A stretch of DNA of 23,426 bases from Helicobacteraceae bacterium (GTDB lineage Bacteria; Campylobacterota; Campylobacteria; Campylobacterales; SZUA-545). The stretch covers positions 1 through 23,426 of the forward strand of contig JAISRI010000150.1 in NCBI GenBank assembly GCA_031273735.1. Direction: 5' to 3'. Both the position numbers and the translations under genes were made by a program. Of this stretch, positions 1 through 9,477 are shown piece after piece. Under the pieces are notes generated by a model. That model had not been told where the DNA came from, did no database searches, and saw only the letters and a program-made list of their open reading frames with translations. The number at the start of each line of letters is the position of its first letter. Positions within the stretch are counted from its first letter, which is position 1.

Positions 1-1382
1 GCCGCGATTCCAAGCACGATCTTTAACGCCAAAGCGCTATTTTGATAGTAGATTGTCCCGTCATTGTCGGAAGGATCTCGCAAAAACATATAGACGATCA
101 GTTTTAGATAATAGTAGATCGCGATTGCGCTATTAACCAACATAATTAACGCTAGATAAAAATAATCTCGCGCTAAAGCCTCGCCAATCAAATATATCTT
201 GCCAAAGAATAACGCAAAGGGCGGAATACCAGCCAAAGAGAGCATAAAAACTCCCATAATAACCGCGCCCATAGGGCTAAGGCGCACCATACCCGCAAAC
301 TTTGTAAACGGGTGATCAAAGCGAATATCCCACGCTTTGCTTGGATGGCGCGATATCCACAGCATAGAAAAAGCGCCTAGATTCGTAAATAAGAACAATA
401 TCCAGTAGATAAAAAGCCCCGTATGAGCTTCGGTAGAACCAATCACAAAAGCGGTCATAACAAAGCCCGCGTGGCTGATCGAACTAAAGGCTAACATTCG
501 CTTAACGTCGTCTTGAATAAGCGCTAATAGATTGCCGATTGTCATCGTCGCGACGGCGGCTATATAAAGAAGCGCGAAAACGATCCGATCTGGGCTTTGC
601 GCTAAGAAATCAAATAGTCTCATCGCCACCGCGAAACCTGCAATTTTCGGCACGATCGACATATAGCCCGCCATAGGGGCGCTAGAACCTTCATAAACGT
701 CGGGCGTCCAAGTATGAAAAGGCACGATCGATAGCTTAAATCCAAGCCCGCCGATAAAAAACGCCGAAGCGACAAGAATCAGCGGCAAATTACTAAAACC
801 GTTTGCGACTAAAATCCTTTCTATCTCGCCGATATTCACGCTTCCCGTCGCCGCGTATAAAAGCATAGCGCCAAAGGCGAGCATACCAGCCGCCAAAGCG
901 CCCATTGTAAAATACTTGATCGCCGCCTCTAAGGATTTATCTCTGCGGTGCATACTGATCAAAGTATATAGCGCTAAAGAGGCGCATTCAAGAGCGATAA
1001 GAATCACGATTAGATTCTCGCTTGAAACCATAGCCGCAAAGCCAGCCGTCATAAATAAAAAGAGCGAATAGTATTCGGCAAATTGATATTCCAAAAAGCG
1101 CATACCCGTAAACGCCAAAGGAATAAATAGAAGAGAGGCGCCGATAATCACCCATAAAGAGGCGTTCGCTAAACCGTCGACTAATAACATATCGTAAAAA
1201 GCCCGTTCGTTCAACTCGACAAAAAAGAGCAAGCCGATTGCTACGACAAGCGTTAAAATCGTAACGCTTGCGAAAACGTTGCGCCCCGCGTTTTTTGCGA
1301 AAAGATCGATCACTAAAACGATAATGCCGCCTAAGACAAGGGTTAAGATCGGCAGAATAGAAGCAAAAGAAAGCGCAGACAT
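1..1382 (-). CDS. nuoN: NADH-quinone oxidoreductase subunit N (partial, 3' end outside window)
   Basis: Membrane-arm antiporter-like subunit of respiratory complex I, acting in proton translocation in the inner membrane. The frame is open for 460 codons from the ATG at 1380-1382 to the left edge, so the stop codon lies outside. The translation begins MSALSFASILPILTLVLGG and consists almost entirely of hydrophobic helices. It contains the NuoN/M/L-type segments VPFHTWTPDVYEGSSAPMAG and DDVKRMLAFSSISHAGF, which hold the conserved lysine and histidine regions of this family. NuoN is usually about 480-500 residues, so only the last few dozen are missing. The start codon abuts the nuoM stop codon with no gap, which suggests translational coupling. 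It is the last nuo gene seen here. Confidence 0.95.
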   Translation of the reverse strand, partial: MSALSFASILPILTLVLGGIIVLVIDLFAKNAGRNVFASVTILTLVVAIGLLFFVELNERAFYDMLLVDGLANASLWVIIGASLLFIPLAFTGMRFLEYQFAEYYSLFLFMTAGFAAMVSSENLIVILIALECASLALYTLISMHRRDKSLEAAIKYFTMGALAAGMLAFGAMLLYAATGSVNIGEIERILVANGFSNLPLILVASAFFIGGLGFKLSIVPFHTWTPDVYEGSSAPMAGYMSIVPKIAGFAVAMRLFDFLAQSPDRIVFALLYIAAVATMTIGNLLALIQDDVKRMLAFSSISHAGFVMTAFVIGSTEAHTGLFIYWILFLFTNLGAFSMLWISRHPSKAWDIRFDHPFTKFAGMVRLSPMGAVIMGVFMLSLAGIPPFALFFGKIYLIGEALARDYFYLALIMLVNSAIAIYYYLKLIVYMFLRDPSDNDGTIYYQNSALALKIVLGIA

Positions 1383-2933
1383 TTATCTGTCCTCCCGCAT
1401 AGACGAATTCAAACGCAAAATCTCGTCGGCGTTTGGCGATAGCGCGTCTATATTTTTGGACTTCTCATACATTATCGTTAGCAAATATTTAGAGGCGTTA
1501 TCAATCGGCGCAAGAACGGGTTTAGGATATACGCCTAGCCAAATTACGACCAATACGAGAGGTATGAGAGCCGTCAGCTCCCTTGCGTTCAAATCCTTTA
1601 GCGATTTATTCGCTTCGATCGTAACGCTTCCATAAAATGTTTTGCGATAAAGATTAAGCATATAAACCGCCCCTAAAATAATCGACGTACCAGCTAATAG
1701 CGTCATAATCGGACTAGAGCGAAAATAGCCTAATAGAGAAAGAAATTCGCCGACAAACCCCATAGTTAGCGGCAAACCCGCGCTCGCCATAGCCATAAAC
1801 ATAAAGATTGCGGCGTAGATCGGCATAACGCTTGCAATACCTCCAAACTCGCTCATCAACTTAGTATGGCGGCGATCGTATATTGCGCCTACAAGCATAA
1901 ATAGCGCGCCGCTAATAATCCCGTGACTAAGCATAAAGAAAACCGAACCGCCGATCCCTTCTACGTTAAGCGCGAAAAGACCAAGAATAATAACCCCCAT
2001 ATGGCTAATAGAGCTATAGGCAATTATCTGTTTAATATCTTTTTGGGCAAAGGCGACCATAGCGGCGTAAATAATCATAATAATACCGATCGCGCCCATC
2101 GCCGTAGAGTAATAAACGCTTGCATCGGGAAAGAGCGGCAAACTAAAACGCACAAAGCCGTAAGTTCCCATTTTTAAAAGCACCGCCGCAAGCAAAACCG
2201 AACCGATCGTAGGCGCTTGTCCGTGAGCGTACGGAAGCCACGTATGAAACGGAAACATCGGGACTTTTACCGCGAAGCCGATTCCCATAGCTATAAAGAG
2301 CCACAACTGATGTCCGTAAGGGATTGGTAATTTATGCCACTCCAAGATATTAAACGATAATACGCCCTGCGATTGCCTATAGAGAAAAGCAAGAAATAAA
2401 ATACCCAATAATAGTAGAAGCGATCCGCTAAAGGTGTAGATAAAAAACTTCACCGCCGCATAGATACGATTGCCGCTTCCCCACGCGCCGATAATGTATA
2501 GCATAGGCGCAAGCGAGAACTCCCAAAAGAAGTAAAATAAAATCGCGTCCATAGAGGCAAAAACGCCGATCATGGTCATCTCAAGAAACAGGATCGACGC
2601 GACGAGATTTTTTAGCCGCTCCACCTCGCCTAAACCGACCAAAGCGATCAGCGTGATAAAAGCGCTAAGAATGATTAAAAATAGCGAAAAACCGTCTATT
2701 CCAATCGCGTAAGAGATTCCTAAAGATTCTATGATAGGCGTAGAGAAGTAAAACTGCGCTTCTCTAACATCATATTCGTATAGATACCACAGGATCAAAG
2801 AGAGGGCAAACTCTATTGCCGCCACGCCGATCGAGTAGGCGCGAATATGATCTTTTTTAACCGCAAAGCCGACGATCGCGGCAAAAAACGGAAAAAAGAT
2901 TAAAACCGAAAGCAAATGCGGCAGATATTGCAT
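1383..2933 (-). CDS. nuoM: NADH-quinone oxidoreductase subunit M
   Basis: Proton-pumping antiporter-like subunit of complex I in the inner membrane, 516 residues, which is normal for the family. It is highly hydrophobic with about 14 predicted helices. Family landmarks are FYFFWEFSLAPMLYIIG, with the membrane glutamate, then FAVKVPMFPFHTWLPYAHG, with the conserved lysine, followed by QAPTIGSVLLAAVLLKMG, and KDIKQIIAYSSISHMG. The gene abuts nuoL upstream and nuoN downstream with no intergenic bases. The C-terminal tail after about residue 490 is charged and probably cytoplasmic. Identification is secure. Nothing unusual was seen. Confidence 0.97.
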   Translation of the reverse strand: MQYLPHLLSVLIFFPFFAAIVGFAVKKDHIRAYSIGVAAIEFALSLILWYLYEYDVREAQFYFSTPIIESLGISYAIGIDGFSLFLIILSAFITLIALVGLGEVERLKNLVASILFLEMTMIGVFASMDAILFYFFWEFSLAPMLYIIGAWGSGNRIYAAVKFFIYTFSGSLLLLLGILFLAFLYRQSQGVLSFNILEWHKLPIPYGHQLWLFIAMGIGFAVKVPMFPFHTWLPYAHGQAPTIGSVLLAAVLLKMGTYGFVRFSLPLFPDASVYYSTAMGAIGIIMIIYAAMVAFAQKDIKQIIAYSSISHMGVIILGLFALNVEGIGGSVFFMLSHGIISGALFMLVGAIYDRRHTKLMSEFGGIASVMPIYAAIFMFMAMASAGLPLTMGFVGEFLSLLGYFRSSPIMTLLAGTSIILGAVYMLNLYRKTFYGSVTIEANKSLKDLNARELTALIPLVLVVIWLGVYPKPVLAPIDNASKYLLTIMYEKSKNIDALSPNADEILRLNSSMREDR

Positions 2934-4823
2934 TTAAGCTCCTTTCGCGCTTGAATAGGTTAAGGCTAAAAACGCCGCAAAAACGATTAAAAGCAAGATC
3001 GCAAGACCCGCTACCATCCATCTGAGCATATGAGATAGATTTCCCGTGTGCATTTTTCTAAATTGATAACTTGCGCCAAGCGTCAATTTAGCGATCTGAT
3101 CGACCGTGAAATCGACGATTTTAAGATCGATCTTTTGCCACAAAAAATTACTAACGACGGCGTATGGCGCGATAATCGCTTTTTTGTAAAGCGCGGGTAT
3201 ATACCATTCGGCGCTTAAAAACTTATGGATCGCGCTCCTCTGCCAAATAGGATTAAAGCCGCCTGTAGCGTATTTGAAAACGGCAAATAGAATCGTAAGA
3301 ATTACAAGCGCTAAAGTTCCGCCGATCAACGCGTATTCGATCGTATGGTCGATATGCGGCGCGGAAACCTTTAACGACTTTGAAATAAGATTGATAAATC
3401 CGCCTTCAAAAAACCCCGCGATAACCGCCAAAATAGCTAAGGGCGACATAGCTACAAGCATAAAAGTCCGCGCTTCGTGGGGGTGGATATTTTGCTTTCT
3501 GTAGTTCGCCTCTTTGCCGAAAAATACCATCATAACGACGCGAAAACTATAAAATGCCGTCAGTGCGGCGGTTAGCAAAAGAACAGCCCATAAAACGTAA
3601 TGAGAGCTTCCAAACGCAACCTCTAATATTTTATCTTTAGAAAAGAAGCCCGCGAAAGGATAGATTCCCGCAAGCGCAATCGAGGCTAAAGTCATCATAA
3701 TAGCGGTCGGTTTTAACGTTCCCCATAATCTGCCCATTTTGCGGATATTCAATTCGTCGCGCATAGCGTGCATAACGTTGCCCGCGCCTAAAAATAGAAG
3801 CGCCTTAAAGAAGGCGTGCGTCGTTAAATGAAATAGAGCCACCCAATAATAACCAAGCCCTGCCGCAACAAACATATAGCCTAATTGCGAAAGCGTAGAA
3901 TAGGCGATAATACGTTTAAGATCGGTCGCCACAAGCGCCATAGAAGCGGCAAAAAACGCCACGAAAGTTCCAAGCATAGCGATAAAAGCTCCAACGTCGC
4001 TAACCATACTATAAAGAGGATTTGCGCGAACAAGCAGATATACGCCCGCCGTTACCATTGTTGCCGCGTGAATCAGCGCCGAAACGGGGGTAGGACCTTC
4101 CATCGCGTTTGCAAGCCAAGTATGCAAAGGAAATTGCGCCGATTTGCCCATAGCGCCGATAAATAAAAGAATCGCGATCCAGACCAAAACGCCGTTTTCT
4201 ATAAAAGAAATATACGCGAAAACATGATCGTAGCGAAGCGATCCGATATTCCAATAAATCAAGAATATGCCAAGTAACATTCCCAAGTCCGCAATTCGGT
4301 TCATAATAAACGCTTCGTTAGCCGCCCAAGAAGCGAAAGGTTTGTGATACCAAAATCCGATCAAAAGATAGGAGCAAAGCCCTACCCCCTCCCAACCGAT
4401 AAACAAGCCTAGAAAGTTATCGCTCATCACCAAAACCATCATCGAAAAGACAAAAGCGCTAAGATATGAAAAGAAGCGGTTAAAGCTCTTATCATGCTCC
4501 ATATATCCAATCGAGTAGATATGCACCACCGTCGATACGATCGTAACGACGCCCATCATCACGACGCTAATCTGATCGACGACAAAACCGAATTGTAAAT
4601 CGAGCCGTCCCGATACGATCCAATCAAATAACGTAACGTTAATTTTGCTCCCGCTCGTATAGATAAAATAGAGCAAATATAGCGACGAGATCAAAGATAC
4701 GCCTAATAGCGCGGTCGGAATTAAGCCCGCTATGATCTTTTTATCTTTTGCGCCAAAAAACAACCCCGCAAAAAGCGACCCGACAAGCGGCGAAAACAAC
4801 GCGATAAGAACCAAATATTCCAT
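2934..4823 (-). CDS. nuoL: NADH-quinone oxidoreductase subunit L
   Basis: Most distal proton-pumping subunit of complex I, 629 residues, typical for NuoL. Visible family signatures are FIGWEGVGLCSYLLIGFWYH (membrane glutamate), MGKSAQFPLHTWLANAM followed by EGPTPVSALIHAATMVTAG, and DLKRIIAYSTLSQLGYM. The C-terminal third contains the long amphipathic segment and final anchoring helix (LRWMVAGLAILLLIVFAAFLAL) expected for the lateral helix that braces the membrane arm. It lies 13 nt downstream of nuoK, with a GGGGAGG Shine-Dalgarno sequence in the gap, and abuts nuoM. Confidence 0.97.
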   Translation of the reverse strand: MEYLVLIALFSPLVGSLFAGLFFGAKDKKIIAGLIPTALLGVSLISSLYLLYFIYTSGSKINVTLFDWIVSGRLDLQFGFVVDQISVVMMGVVTIVSTVVHIYSIGYMEHDKSFNRFFSYLSAFVFSMMVLVMSDNFLGLFIGWEGVGLCSYLLIGFWYHKPFASWAANEAFIMNRIADLGMLLGIFLIYWNIGSLRYDHVFAYISFIENGVLVWIAILLFIGAMGKSAQFPLHTWLANAMEGPTPVSALIHAATMVTAGVYLLVRANPLYSMVSDVGAFIAMLGTFVAFFAASMALVATDLKRIIAYSTLSQLGYMFVAAGLGYYWVALFHLTTHAFFKALLFLGAGNVMHAMRDELNIRKMGRLWGTLKPTAIMMTLASIALAGIYPFAGFFSKDKILEVAFGSSHYVLWAVLLLTAALTAFYSFRVVMMVFFGKEANYRKQNIHPHEARTFMLVAMSPLAILAVIAGFFEGGFINLISKSLKVSAPHIDHTIEYALIGGTLALVILTILFAVFKYATGGFNPIWQRSAIHKFLSAEWYIPALYKKAIIAPYAVVSNFLWQKIDLKIVDFTVDQIAKLTLGASYQFRKMHTGNLSHMLRWMVAGLAILLLIVFAAFLALTYSSAKGA

Positions 4824-4836
4824 ATTCTCGCCTCCC

Positions 4837-5139
4837 CTATCCGTTCATATTTTTGATTACGTTAAGATCGAGCGATCCTTTACGTTTATAAAGCAGGATC
4901 AAAAGCCCTAAACCTACAGCCACTTCAGCCGCCGCGATCGCGATAATAAAAAACGCGAAAATCTGCCCGTCGATATTACCTAAATATTTCGAGGCGGCGA
5001 CAAGACCGATATTAACGCTATTTAGTAAAATTTCCGTAGCGAAAAAAAGCGTTAAAAGATTTTGCCGACGCATAACGCCGATCAGACCGATTGCAAACAA
5101 CAGCGCGCTTAAAACGATATAGTGAGTTAAAGTAATCAT
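4837..5139 (-). CDS. nuoK: NADH-quinone oxidoreductase subunit K
   Basis: Small membrane subunit of complex I (MrpC-like), 100 residues with three hydrophobic helices, the standard size. The segment LLTLFFATEILLNSVNIGLVA carries the buried glutamate of helix 2 (in ATEILLN), and the second conserved glutamate lies in IAAAEVAVGLGLLILLYKR. Both belong to the family's proton-transfer path. The start overlaps the nuoJ stop by 4 nt (ATGA), so the two are probably translationally coupled. The short C-terminal tail is SLDLNVIKNMNG. Confidence 0.96.
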   Translation of the reverse strand: MITLTHYIVLSALLFAIGLIGVMRRQNLLTLFFATEILLNSVNIGLVAASKYLGNIDGQIFAFFIIAIAAAEVAVGLGLLILLYKRKGSLDLNVIKNMNG

Positions 5140-5660
5140 TTTTTGCGTTCCTCCTCTTGCGAATACTCCATTTTTTTACTTGCCAAAACGATACCAGCGA
5201 TCATTGCCGTCAAAAGCAATAAACCAGAAAGCTCGAAAGGCAAAATATAGGTTGTAAAAAGCGCGGTTCCAATATCTTTGGTATTGTCGGCGCTTTCTAA
5301 AAGCGTCGCCCTTTGAGAAATAGCGTAAGTAGGCGCGGCGATCAAAGCGACTATTAAAGCGCCGCAAAAGGAGGCTAAGAAAAAGATTAGTTTTGGCGAC
5401 GAATTTGTTTCCGTAAGCGACTTTGTAGAATCGAAAAACATCATACCAAAAACGTATAGCGCCATAACCGCGCCCGTATAGACGACAATCTGAACGACCC
5501 CCATAAAATCCGCGCCCAAAATAAAGAAAAAAGCGCCGATAAAGATCATACCCGCCGCTAGAGCGCCAAAAGAGTAGATCGCGCGCCGCGCAAAAACCGT
5601 AATCGTAAAGCATACGATCGTTAGCGCCGCGAAGAAATAAAAAGCTATCGCTTCAAACAT
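5136..5660 (-). CDS. nuoJ: NADH-quinone oxidoreductase subunit J
   Basis: Membrane subunit of complex I, 174 residues with five predicted helices. The most diagnostic part is helix 3 and its surroundings, FMGVVQIVVYTGAVMALYVF, which matches the conserved NuoJ segment with the pi-bulge. The loop between helices 3 and 4 (roughly residues 80-120) is variable, as usual. The gene starts 8 nt after nuoI and overlaps nuoK by 4 nt. An alternative reading frame (5176-5613) has no family features and is a shadow. Confidence 0.95.
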   Translation of the reverse strand: MFEAIAFYFFAALTIVCFTITVFARRAIYSFGALAAGMIFIGAFFFILGADFMGVVQIVVYTGAVMALYVFGMMFFDSTKSLTETNSSPKLIFFLASFCGALIVALIAAPTYAISQRATLLESADNTKDIGTALFTTYILPFELSGLLLLTAMIAGIVLASKKMEYSQEEERKK

Positions 5661-5668
5661 TTTGCCTC

Positions 5669-6247
5669 CTAATACGCTAACGGCGTTTTTTTGAGATTCG
5701 CGTCTGCGTTCGGACTAACCGCGCCGAAACCTAGGAACTCTTTTTGCAACTTGATCGCCTCTTTTTGCGAGAGCATATCGTTTTTAATTGAAAAGTGCGC
5801 TCTTTGCTCGCTTGCGTTTTCAAAGCGATCGCCATGAACGATCGCAAGCTCCGGGCAGACTTCCGCGCATAAACCGCAATAGATACAACGTCCAAAGTTG
5901 ATCGTATAATCAAATACCTTTTTGCGCCCGTCCTCGTCTAAGCCCGTATCCATTCTTATACAATGCGCGGGACATATTTTTTCGCATAAGCCGCAGCCGA
6001 TACAACGCTCCGATCCGCTCTCGGCTAAACGTAAAAGTTTATGAATAGCGCGGTAACGAGGCGAAAGCGGAAGCCGCTCGGCGGGATAGATTGTCGTATG
6101 CGACGGATCTTTTGCCATCACCTTAAAAACCACCCAAAGCCCTTTTAGAAGCTCCAAGCCCAAACTGCGTTTAACGACCTGTTTGAACTTTTGCCAACCT
6201 GTTTTGGGATACGGGGCGATTTCAATATGAACGTAACCTTCTTTCAT
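5669..6247 (-). CDS. nuoI: NADH-quinone oxidoreductase subunit I (2x[4Fe-4S])
   Basis: Peripheral-arm subunit that carries clusters N6a and N6b and passes electrons toward NuoB. It has 192 residues. Two ferredoxin-type motifs are visible: C82-C85-C88-C92 (CIGCGLCEKICP) and C121-C124-C127-C131 (CIYCGLCAEVCP). The N-terminal stretch around residues 20-45 is the amphipathic region that docks on the membrane domain. It starts 9 nt downstream of nuoH and is followed 8 nt later by nuoJ. All eight cluster ligands are intact. Confidence 0.96.
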   Translation of the reverse strand: MKEGYVHIEIAPYPKTGWQKFKQVVKRSLGLELLKGLWVVFKVMAKDPSHTTIYPAERLPLSPRYRAIHKLLRLAESGSERCIGCGLCEKICPAHCIRMDTGLDEDGRKKVFDYTINFGRCIYCGLCAEVCPELAIVHGDRFENASEQRAHFSIKNDMLSQKEAIKLQKEFLGFGAVSPNADANLKKTPLAY

Positions 6248-6256
6248 CGTTTGCTC

Positions 6257-7252
6257 CTACAAGATCGCTACGGCGGTAATCAAGATATTAACTACGGCAA
6301 GCGGCATTAAAACCTTCCAACACAACCACATAAGTTGATCGGGACGAATATGAGGCCACGCGCCGCGCACAAGAATAAAGAAAAAGAAAAAGAACGCGAC
6401 TTTAAGCAGTATAGCCAAAGCGCCCGGAACAAAATAAAAGTCGTTGTAGCCGCCAAGAAATACTAGCGAGATCAAAAAGCTAATCGTGAACATATTGGCG
6501 TATTCGCCAATCGCAAATAAACCCCAATGAATACCCGAATATTCCGTAGCGTAGCCGACGACGATCTCCGCTTCGTGTTCCAAGAGATCAAACGGCGTGC
6601 GATTCGTTTCCGCAAAGCCCGCCATCATAAAGAGCGCGAAGGCAAGCGGCTGCTTAAAGATCGTCCAATCTAGCAGTCCGCCCGCCTGATAGTTATTCAA
6701 CTCGATAAGCGACAGAGAGCCTACCAACAAAATTGGGCTTAAAAGAGCAAGCCCGCTAACCACCTCGTAGCTGATCAGTTGGATCGCCGTTCGCGCTCCG
6801 CCGATCAACGAGTATTTATTAACCGAAGCGATCCCGCCCAAAAGAGGACCGTATAGACCCGTAGCCATAACGCCCATAACAAATAAAACGCCTACGTTAA
6901 TATCCGCGACGATAGGCTTAATCGTATGCCCGAAAAGCTCGAACGGCGGCAAGAACGGCACGGCGCTCATCGCAATAAACGCCGTCGAAACCGTTATAAG
7001 AGGCGCTATGAAAAAGATCGGCTTAATAGCGCGGCTTGGAATGATATTCTCTTTGGTAAACATCTTAATGCCGTCGGCGACAATCTGCAAAAGTCCCAAC
7101 GGCCCTACGTGCATAGGACCTTTGCGGCGCTGCATAAACGCCAAAAGCCGCCGCTCAAAATAGGTTCCGTAGCCCGCCAAAGCGGAGAATATCAAAACGA
7201 CGACGATCGCTTTAACGATTGTTTCAATAATAATAAAAGTAAAATCGCTCAT
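6257..7252 (-). CDS. nuoH: NADH-quinone oxidoreductase subunit H
   Basis: Membrane subunit that forms the quinone-binding cavity between the two arms of complex I, 331 residues and about eight helices. Recognisable signatures are YFERRLLAFMQRRKGPMHVG near residue 30 (family pattern ERR..A..Q.R.GP) and AETNRTPFDLLEHEAEIVVG near residue 215, with its acidic loop facing the quinone site. The ATG overlaps the end of the second nuoG by 4 nt. Confidence 0.97.
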   Translation of the reverse strand: MSDFTFIIIETIVKAIVVVLIFSALAGYGTYFERRLLAFMQRRKGPMHVGPLGLLQIVADGIKMFTKENIIPSRAIKPIFFIAPLITVSTAFIAMSAVPFLPPFELFGHTIKPIVADINVGVLFVMGVMATGLYGPLLGGIASVNKYSLIGGARTAIQLISYEVVSGLALLSPILLVGSLSLIELNNYQAGGLLDWTIFKQPLAFALFMMAGFAETNRTPFDLLEHEAEIVVGYATEYSGIHWGLFAIGEYANMFTISFLISLVFLGGYNDFYFVPGALAILLKVAFFFFFFILVRGAWPHIRPDQLMWLCWKVLMPLAVVNILITAVAIL

Positions 7253-9477
7253 CTCCCCTCCTTCGTAATGATCGCCGATTTGAAGCGATAGCCCTTAAAT
7301 GCGTTAATAAAGGCGAAATCGCCCTGAATAAACCTATCTTTTTTAACGTCCAAAACGACCGACTCTCCGTCGATTGCGACTTTTGCTTTATCGCCTTCGT
7401 TTAAGCCCAGTTTGGTTAAAAACTCCGCGTTTGCCCAAAGATAGTCGCCGTTCGATAGATAGGCGTTAAACTCGTCTATCGGGCGTGATAAGTAGAGGTT
7501 TGCCTCTTTGACTTCGTTCGGTTTTGGCGTTTCGATAAAATCGTCCGAATCGACTTCGCCAGAAGTTAGCAAAAAGCCGCGCCGCTCTTCGCCGTCCGCG
7601 CCGAAGTCGTTTTGTAAGTCGCTAAAAGCCGCGCCGCCAAGCTCGCTAGTTAGATCGATCGCTTTTTCTAAATCGCCGTCGCTAAGAGCGTTATAAATAT
7701 CCGCTAACGTAAAACCGTTATAAGAAAGAGCGGGATATAGAGCGACTATGCGCTTATCGATATTGACAAAAGTCCCCTCCTGCCTATTAAGCGCGGGCAT
7801 ATCTAGTTCGTTCTCGCCGTTTGCGCCAAAAGCGCTTAAACGAAAATCGCCCTCTTCGTTGTAGCCGATCGTATACCCTTGCGCGCTTTCGTCAAGATTG
7901 GCAAAGATCGCCGCGCCAAGATCGTTCGAGGCGATCGGGGAAATAATAACCTTAAAAGGAGAATACTTCTCCAAAAACCCTAACATACGCGCCAGATTTT
8001 CCGATTGCGAATGGTTAAAGAGATCGCCGCCCGCGATAATCGTCCAAGCGCTTTTATTTTCCGCCAATTTGTCAATCGCCTCCAGCTCTTCTGCGCTAAA
8101 TACAAAATCGGCGATTTTGGCTTTTAACTTTTTGGGAAGCCGATCGGCAAAGCGGTTTAGAAGTTTTGCCAAAAGCGCCTCTTCGCCGCCCGCTTCGCCG
8201 CGCATAGCTAAAAGGTTTTTGTGCATAGTATCGACGATCGTATCGCCAATCGGGTGAAAGTCGATCGCCGCGCCCTTTTTAACGACGAGCGCGTTGTTAA
8301 TCGCGTAGCGCAAAGCGGGATTTTCCGCGCTAAGACGAATGCCGATCGAAACGATAAAATCGCCGATTGAATCTTTTGAGCCGCTATAAAGCGATCTACC
8401 CGTAACGGAGCTAAATGCTTTCAAAAACTTAGCCAAAGCGTAGGCGTTTTCGTTGATCAGCTTAACGCCTAAGCTCTTTTTAAGCCGATTAAGGATCAAT
8501 ATCTCCTCGTTTGTGATTAGCGAGCTAAAGCGGATCGCTTTTGCTTTCTTAAACGCCTCGATCGCCCTATAAAACGCCGCCGCGTCTTTTTTGACGTTTT
8601 GATTGGCAAACTCGTAGCCGTATCTACCCGCGCCGCATAAGCTCTGAAAGTGAAAATCGTTGGAAACGCGGTATATTTCGTCGTCGGGCTTGTCGATCCC
8701 GCCCTGTTTGACCTCGTAGATCAGATGGCAGGCGCTTGGGCAATGAACGCACGACGAGGCGACGCGCCTAAGCTCCCACGCGTTGCTTTTATACTGAAAA
8801 TTGGCGTCGATCATCGCGCCTGTGGGGCATACCGCCGCGCATTCGCCGCAATCGACGCAGTTATCGCCCTTTGGCGAGTGGGCGATAAGCGATTTGTTCA
8901 TCTTATTCCAGATCGCGTAGGCGTCTTTGGACATACTCTCTTTATAGCTTTCGTCGATCGCCTCGCCGCCTCGCGGAGTCGTCGCTAATGCGCTAACGCC
9001 GATCATATCTTTGCAAACCGTAACGCACCGCTCGCAAACGATGCAAAGCGCGGGATCGTAATGCGTTTTGCCCCACGTAACCGATTTTTTATCGGTATCT
9101 TTAACGGCGTAGTTTTGCCCCGCGACCTCTTGAAAAAGCGTATTATCCTGAAGCTCGCACTCGCCCGATTTATCGCACACGCCGCACTGAAGCGGGTGGT
9201 TGATCGAATAGACCTCCATAATGGCGCGGCGATCCGAACGCATATCGTCGCTTTGGGTCTTTACGACCATACCCTCTTTGATCTTCGCGTTGCACGAATA
9301 GGCGCGTTTGCCGTCCGCATCGACCATACACAGGCGACAAGCCAGCGTGGGAGAGCAACGGGTTAAACAGCAGATCGCGGGAATGTAGATATTATTTGCG
9401 CGCGCGACGGAAAGTATCGTCGCCCCCTCTTCGGCGACTATTTGTCGATCGTCGATCGTTAATCTGATCTCACCCAT
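7249..9477 (-). CDS. nuoG: NADH-quinone oxidoreductase subunit G, second tandem paralogue
   Basis: Large Fe-S subunit of the complex I input arm, 742 residues. Cys/His ligands seen in order: [2Fe-2S] C36 or C37, C47, C50, C62; His-ligated N5-type H94, C98, C101, C107 (HPLQCGVCDKSGEC); C145/148/151/155 (CIVCERCVTVC); C207/210/213/217 (CVDCGECAAVC); and the N7-type set C243, C246, C250, C281. Two complete four-Cys ferredoxin motifs are more than most NuoG proteins have, and resemble NADP-reducing hydrogenase or formate dehydrogenase subunits. The remaining two-thirds is a molybdopterin-oxidoreductase-like fold that presumably binds no cofactor. It overlaps the upstream nuoG paralogue by 8 nt and nuoH by 4 nt. 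It differs clearly from that paralogue outside the cluster domains and is not a recent duplicate. Confidence 0.9.
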   Translation of the reverse strand: MGEIRLTIDDRQIVAEEGATILSVARANNIYIPAICCLTRCSPTLACRLCMVDADGKRAYSCNAKIKEGMVVKTQSDDMRSDRRAIMEVYSINHPLQCGVCDKSGECELQDNTLFQEVAGQNYAVKDTDKKSVTWGKTHYDPALCIVCERCVTVCKDMIGVSALATTPRGGEAIDESYKESMSKDAYAIWNKMNKSLIAHSPKGDNCVDCGECAAVCPTGAMIDANFQYKSNAWELRRVASSCVHCPSACHLIYEVKQGGIDKPDDEIYRVSNDFHFQSLCGAGRYGYEFANQNVKKDAAAFYRAIEAFKKAKAIRFSSLITNEEILILNRLKKSLGVKLINENAYALAKFLKAFSSVTGRSLYSGSKDSIGDFIVSIGIRLSAENPALRYAINNALVVKKGAAIDFHPIGDTIVDTMHKNLLAMRGEAGGEEALLAKLLNRFADRLPKKLKAKIADFVFSAEELEAIDKLAENKSAWTIIAGGDLFNHSQSENLARMLGFLEKYSPFKVIISPIASNDLGAAIFANLDESAQGYTIGYNEEGDFRLSAFGANGENELDMPALNRQEGTFVNIDKRIVALYPALSYNGFTLADIYNALSDGDLEKAIDLTSELGGAAFSDLQNDFGADGEERRGFLLTSGEVDSDDFIETPKPNEVKEANLYLSRPIDEFNAYLSNGDYLWANAEFLTKLGLNEGDKAKVAIDGESVVLDVKKDRFIQGDFAFINAFKGYRFKSAIITKEGR

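Noticed and set aside
1279..1635. Plus-strand frame at the nuoM/nuoN junction
   Set aside because: It spans the junction of two certain minus-strand genes and has no ribosome site or recognisable domain.
8650..9366. Plus-strand frames of 100-112 codons opposite the second nuoG
   Set aside because: They are antisense shadows of conserved Fe-S coding sequence, rich in Arg/Ala/His with no domain pattern; the minus-strand product is unambiguous.
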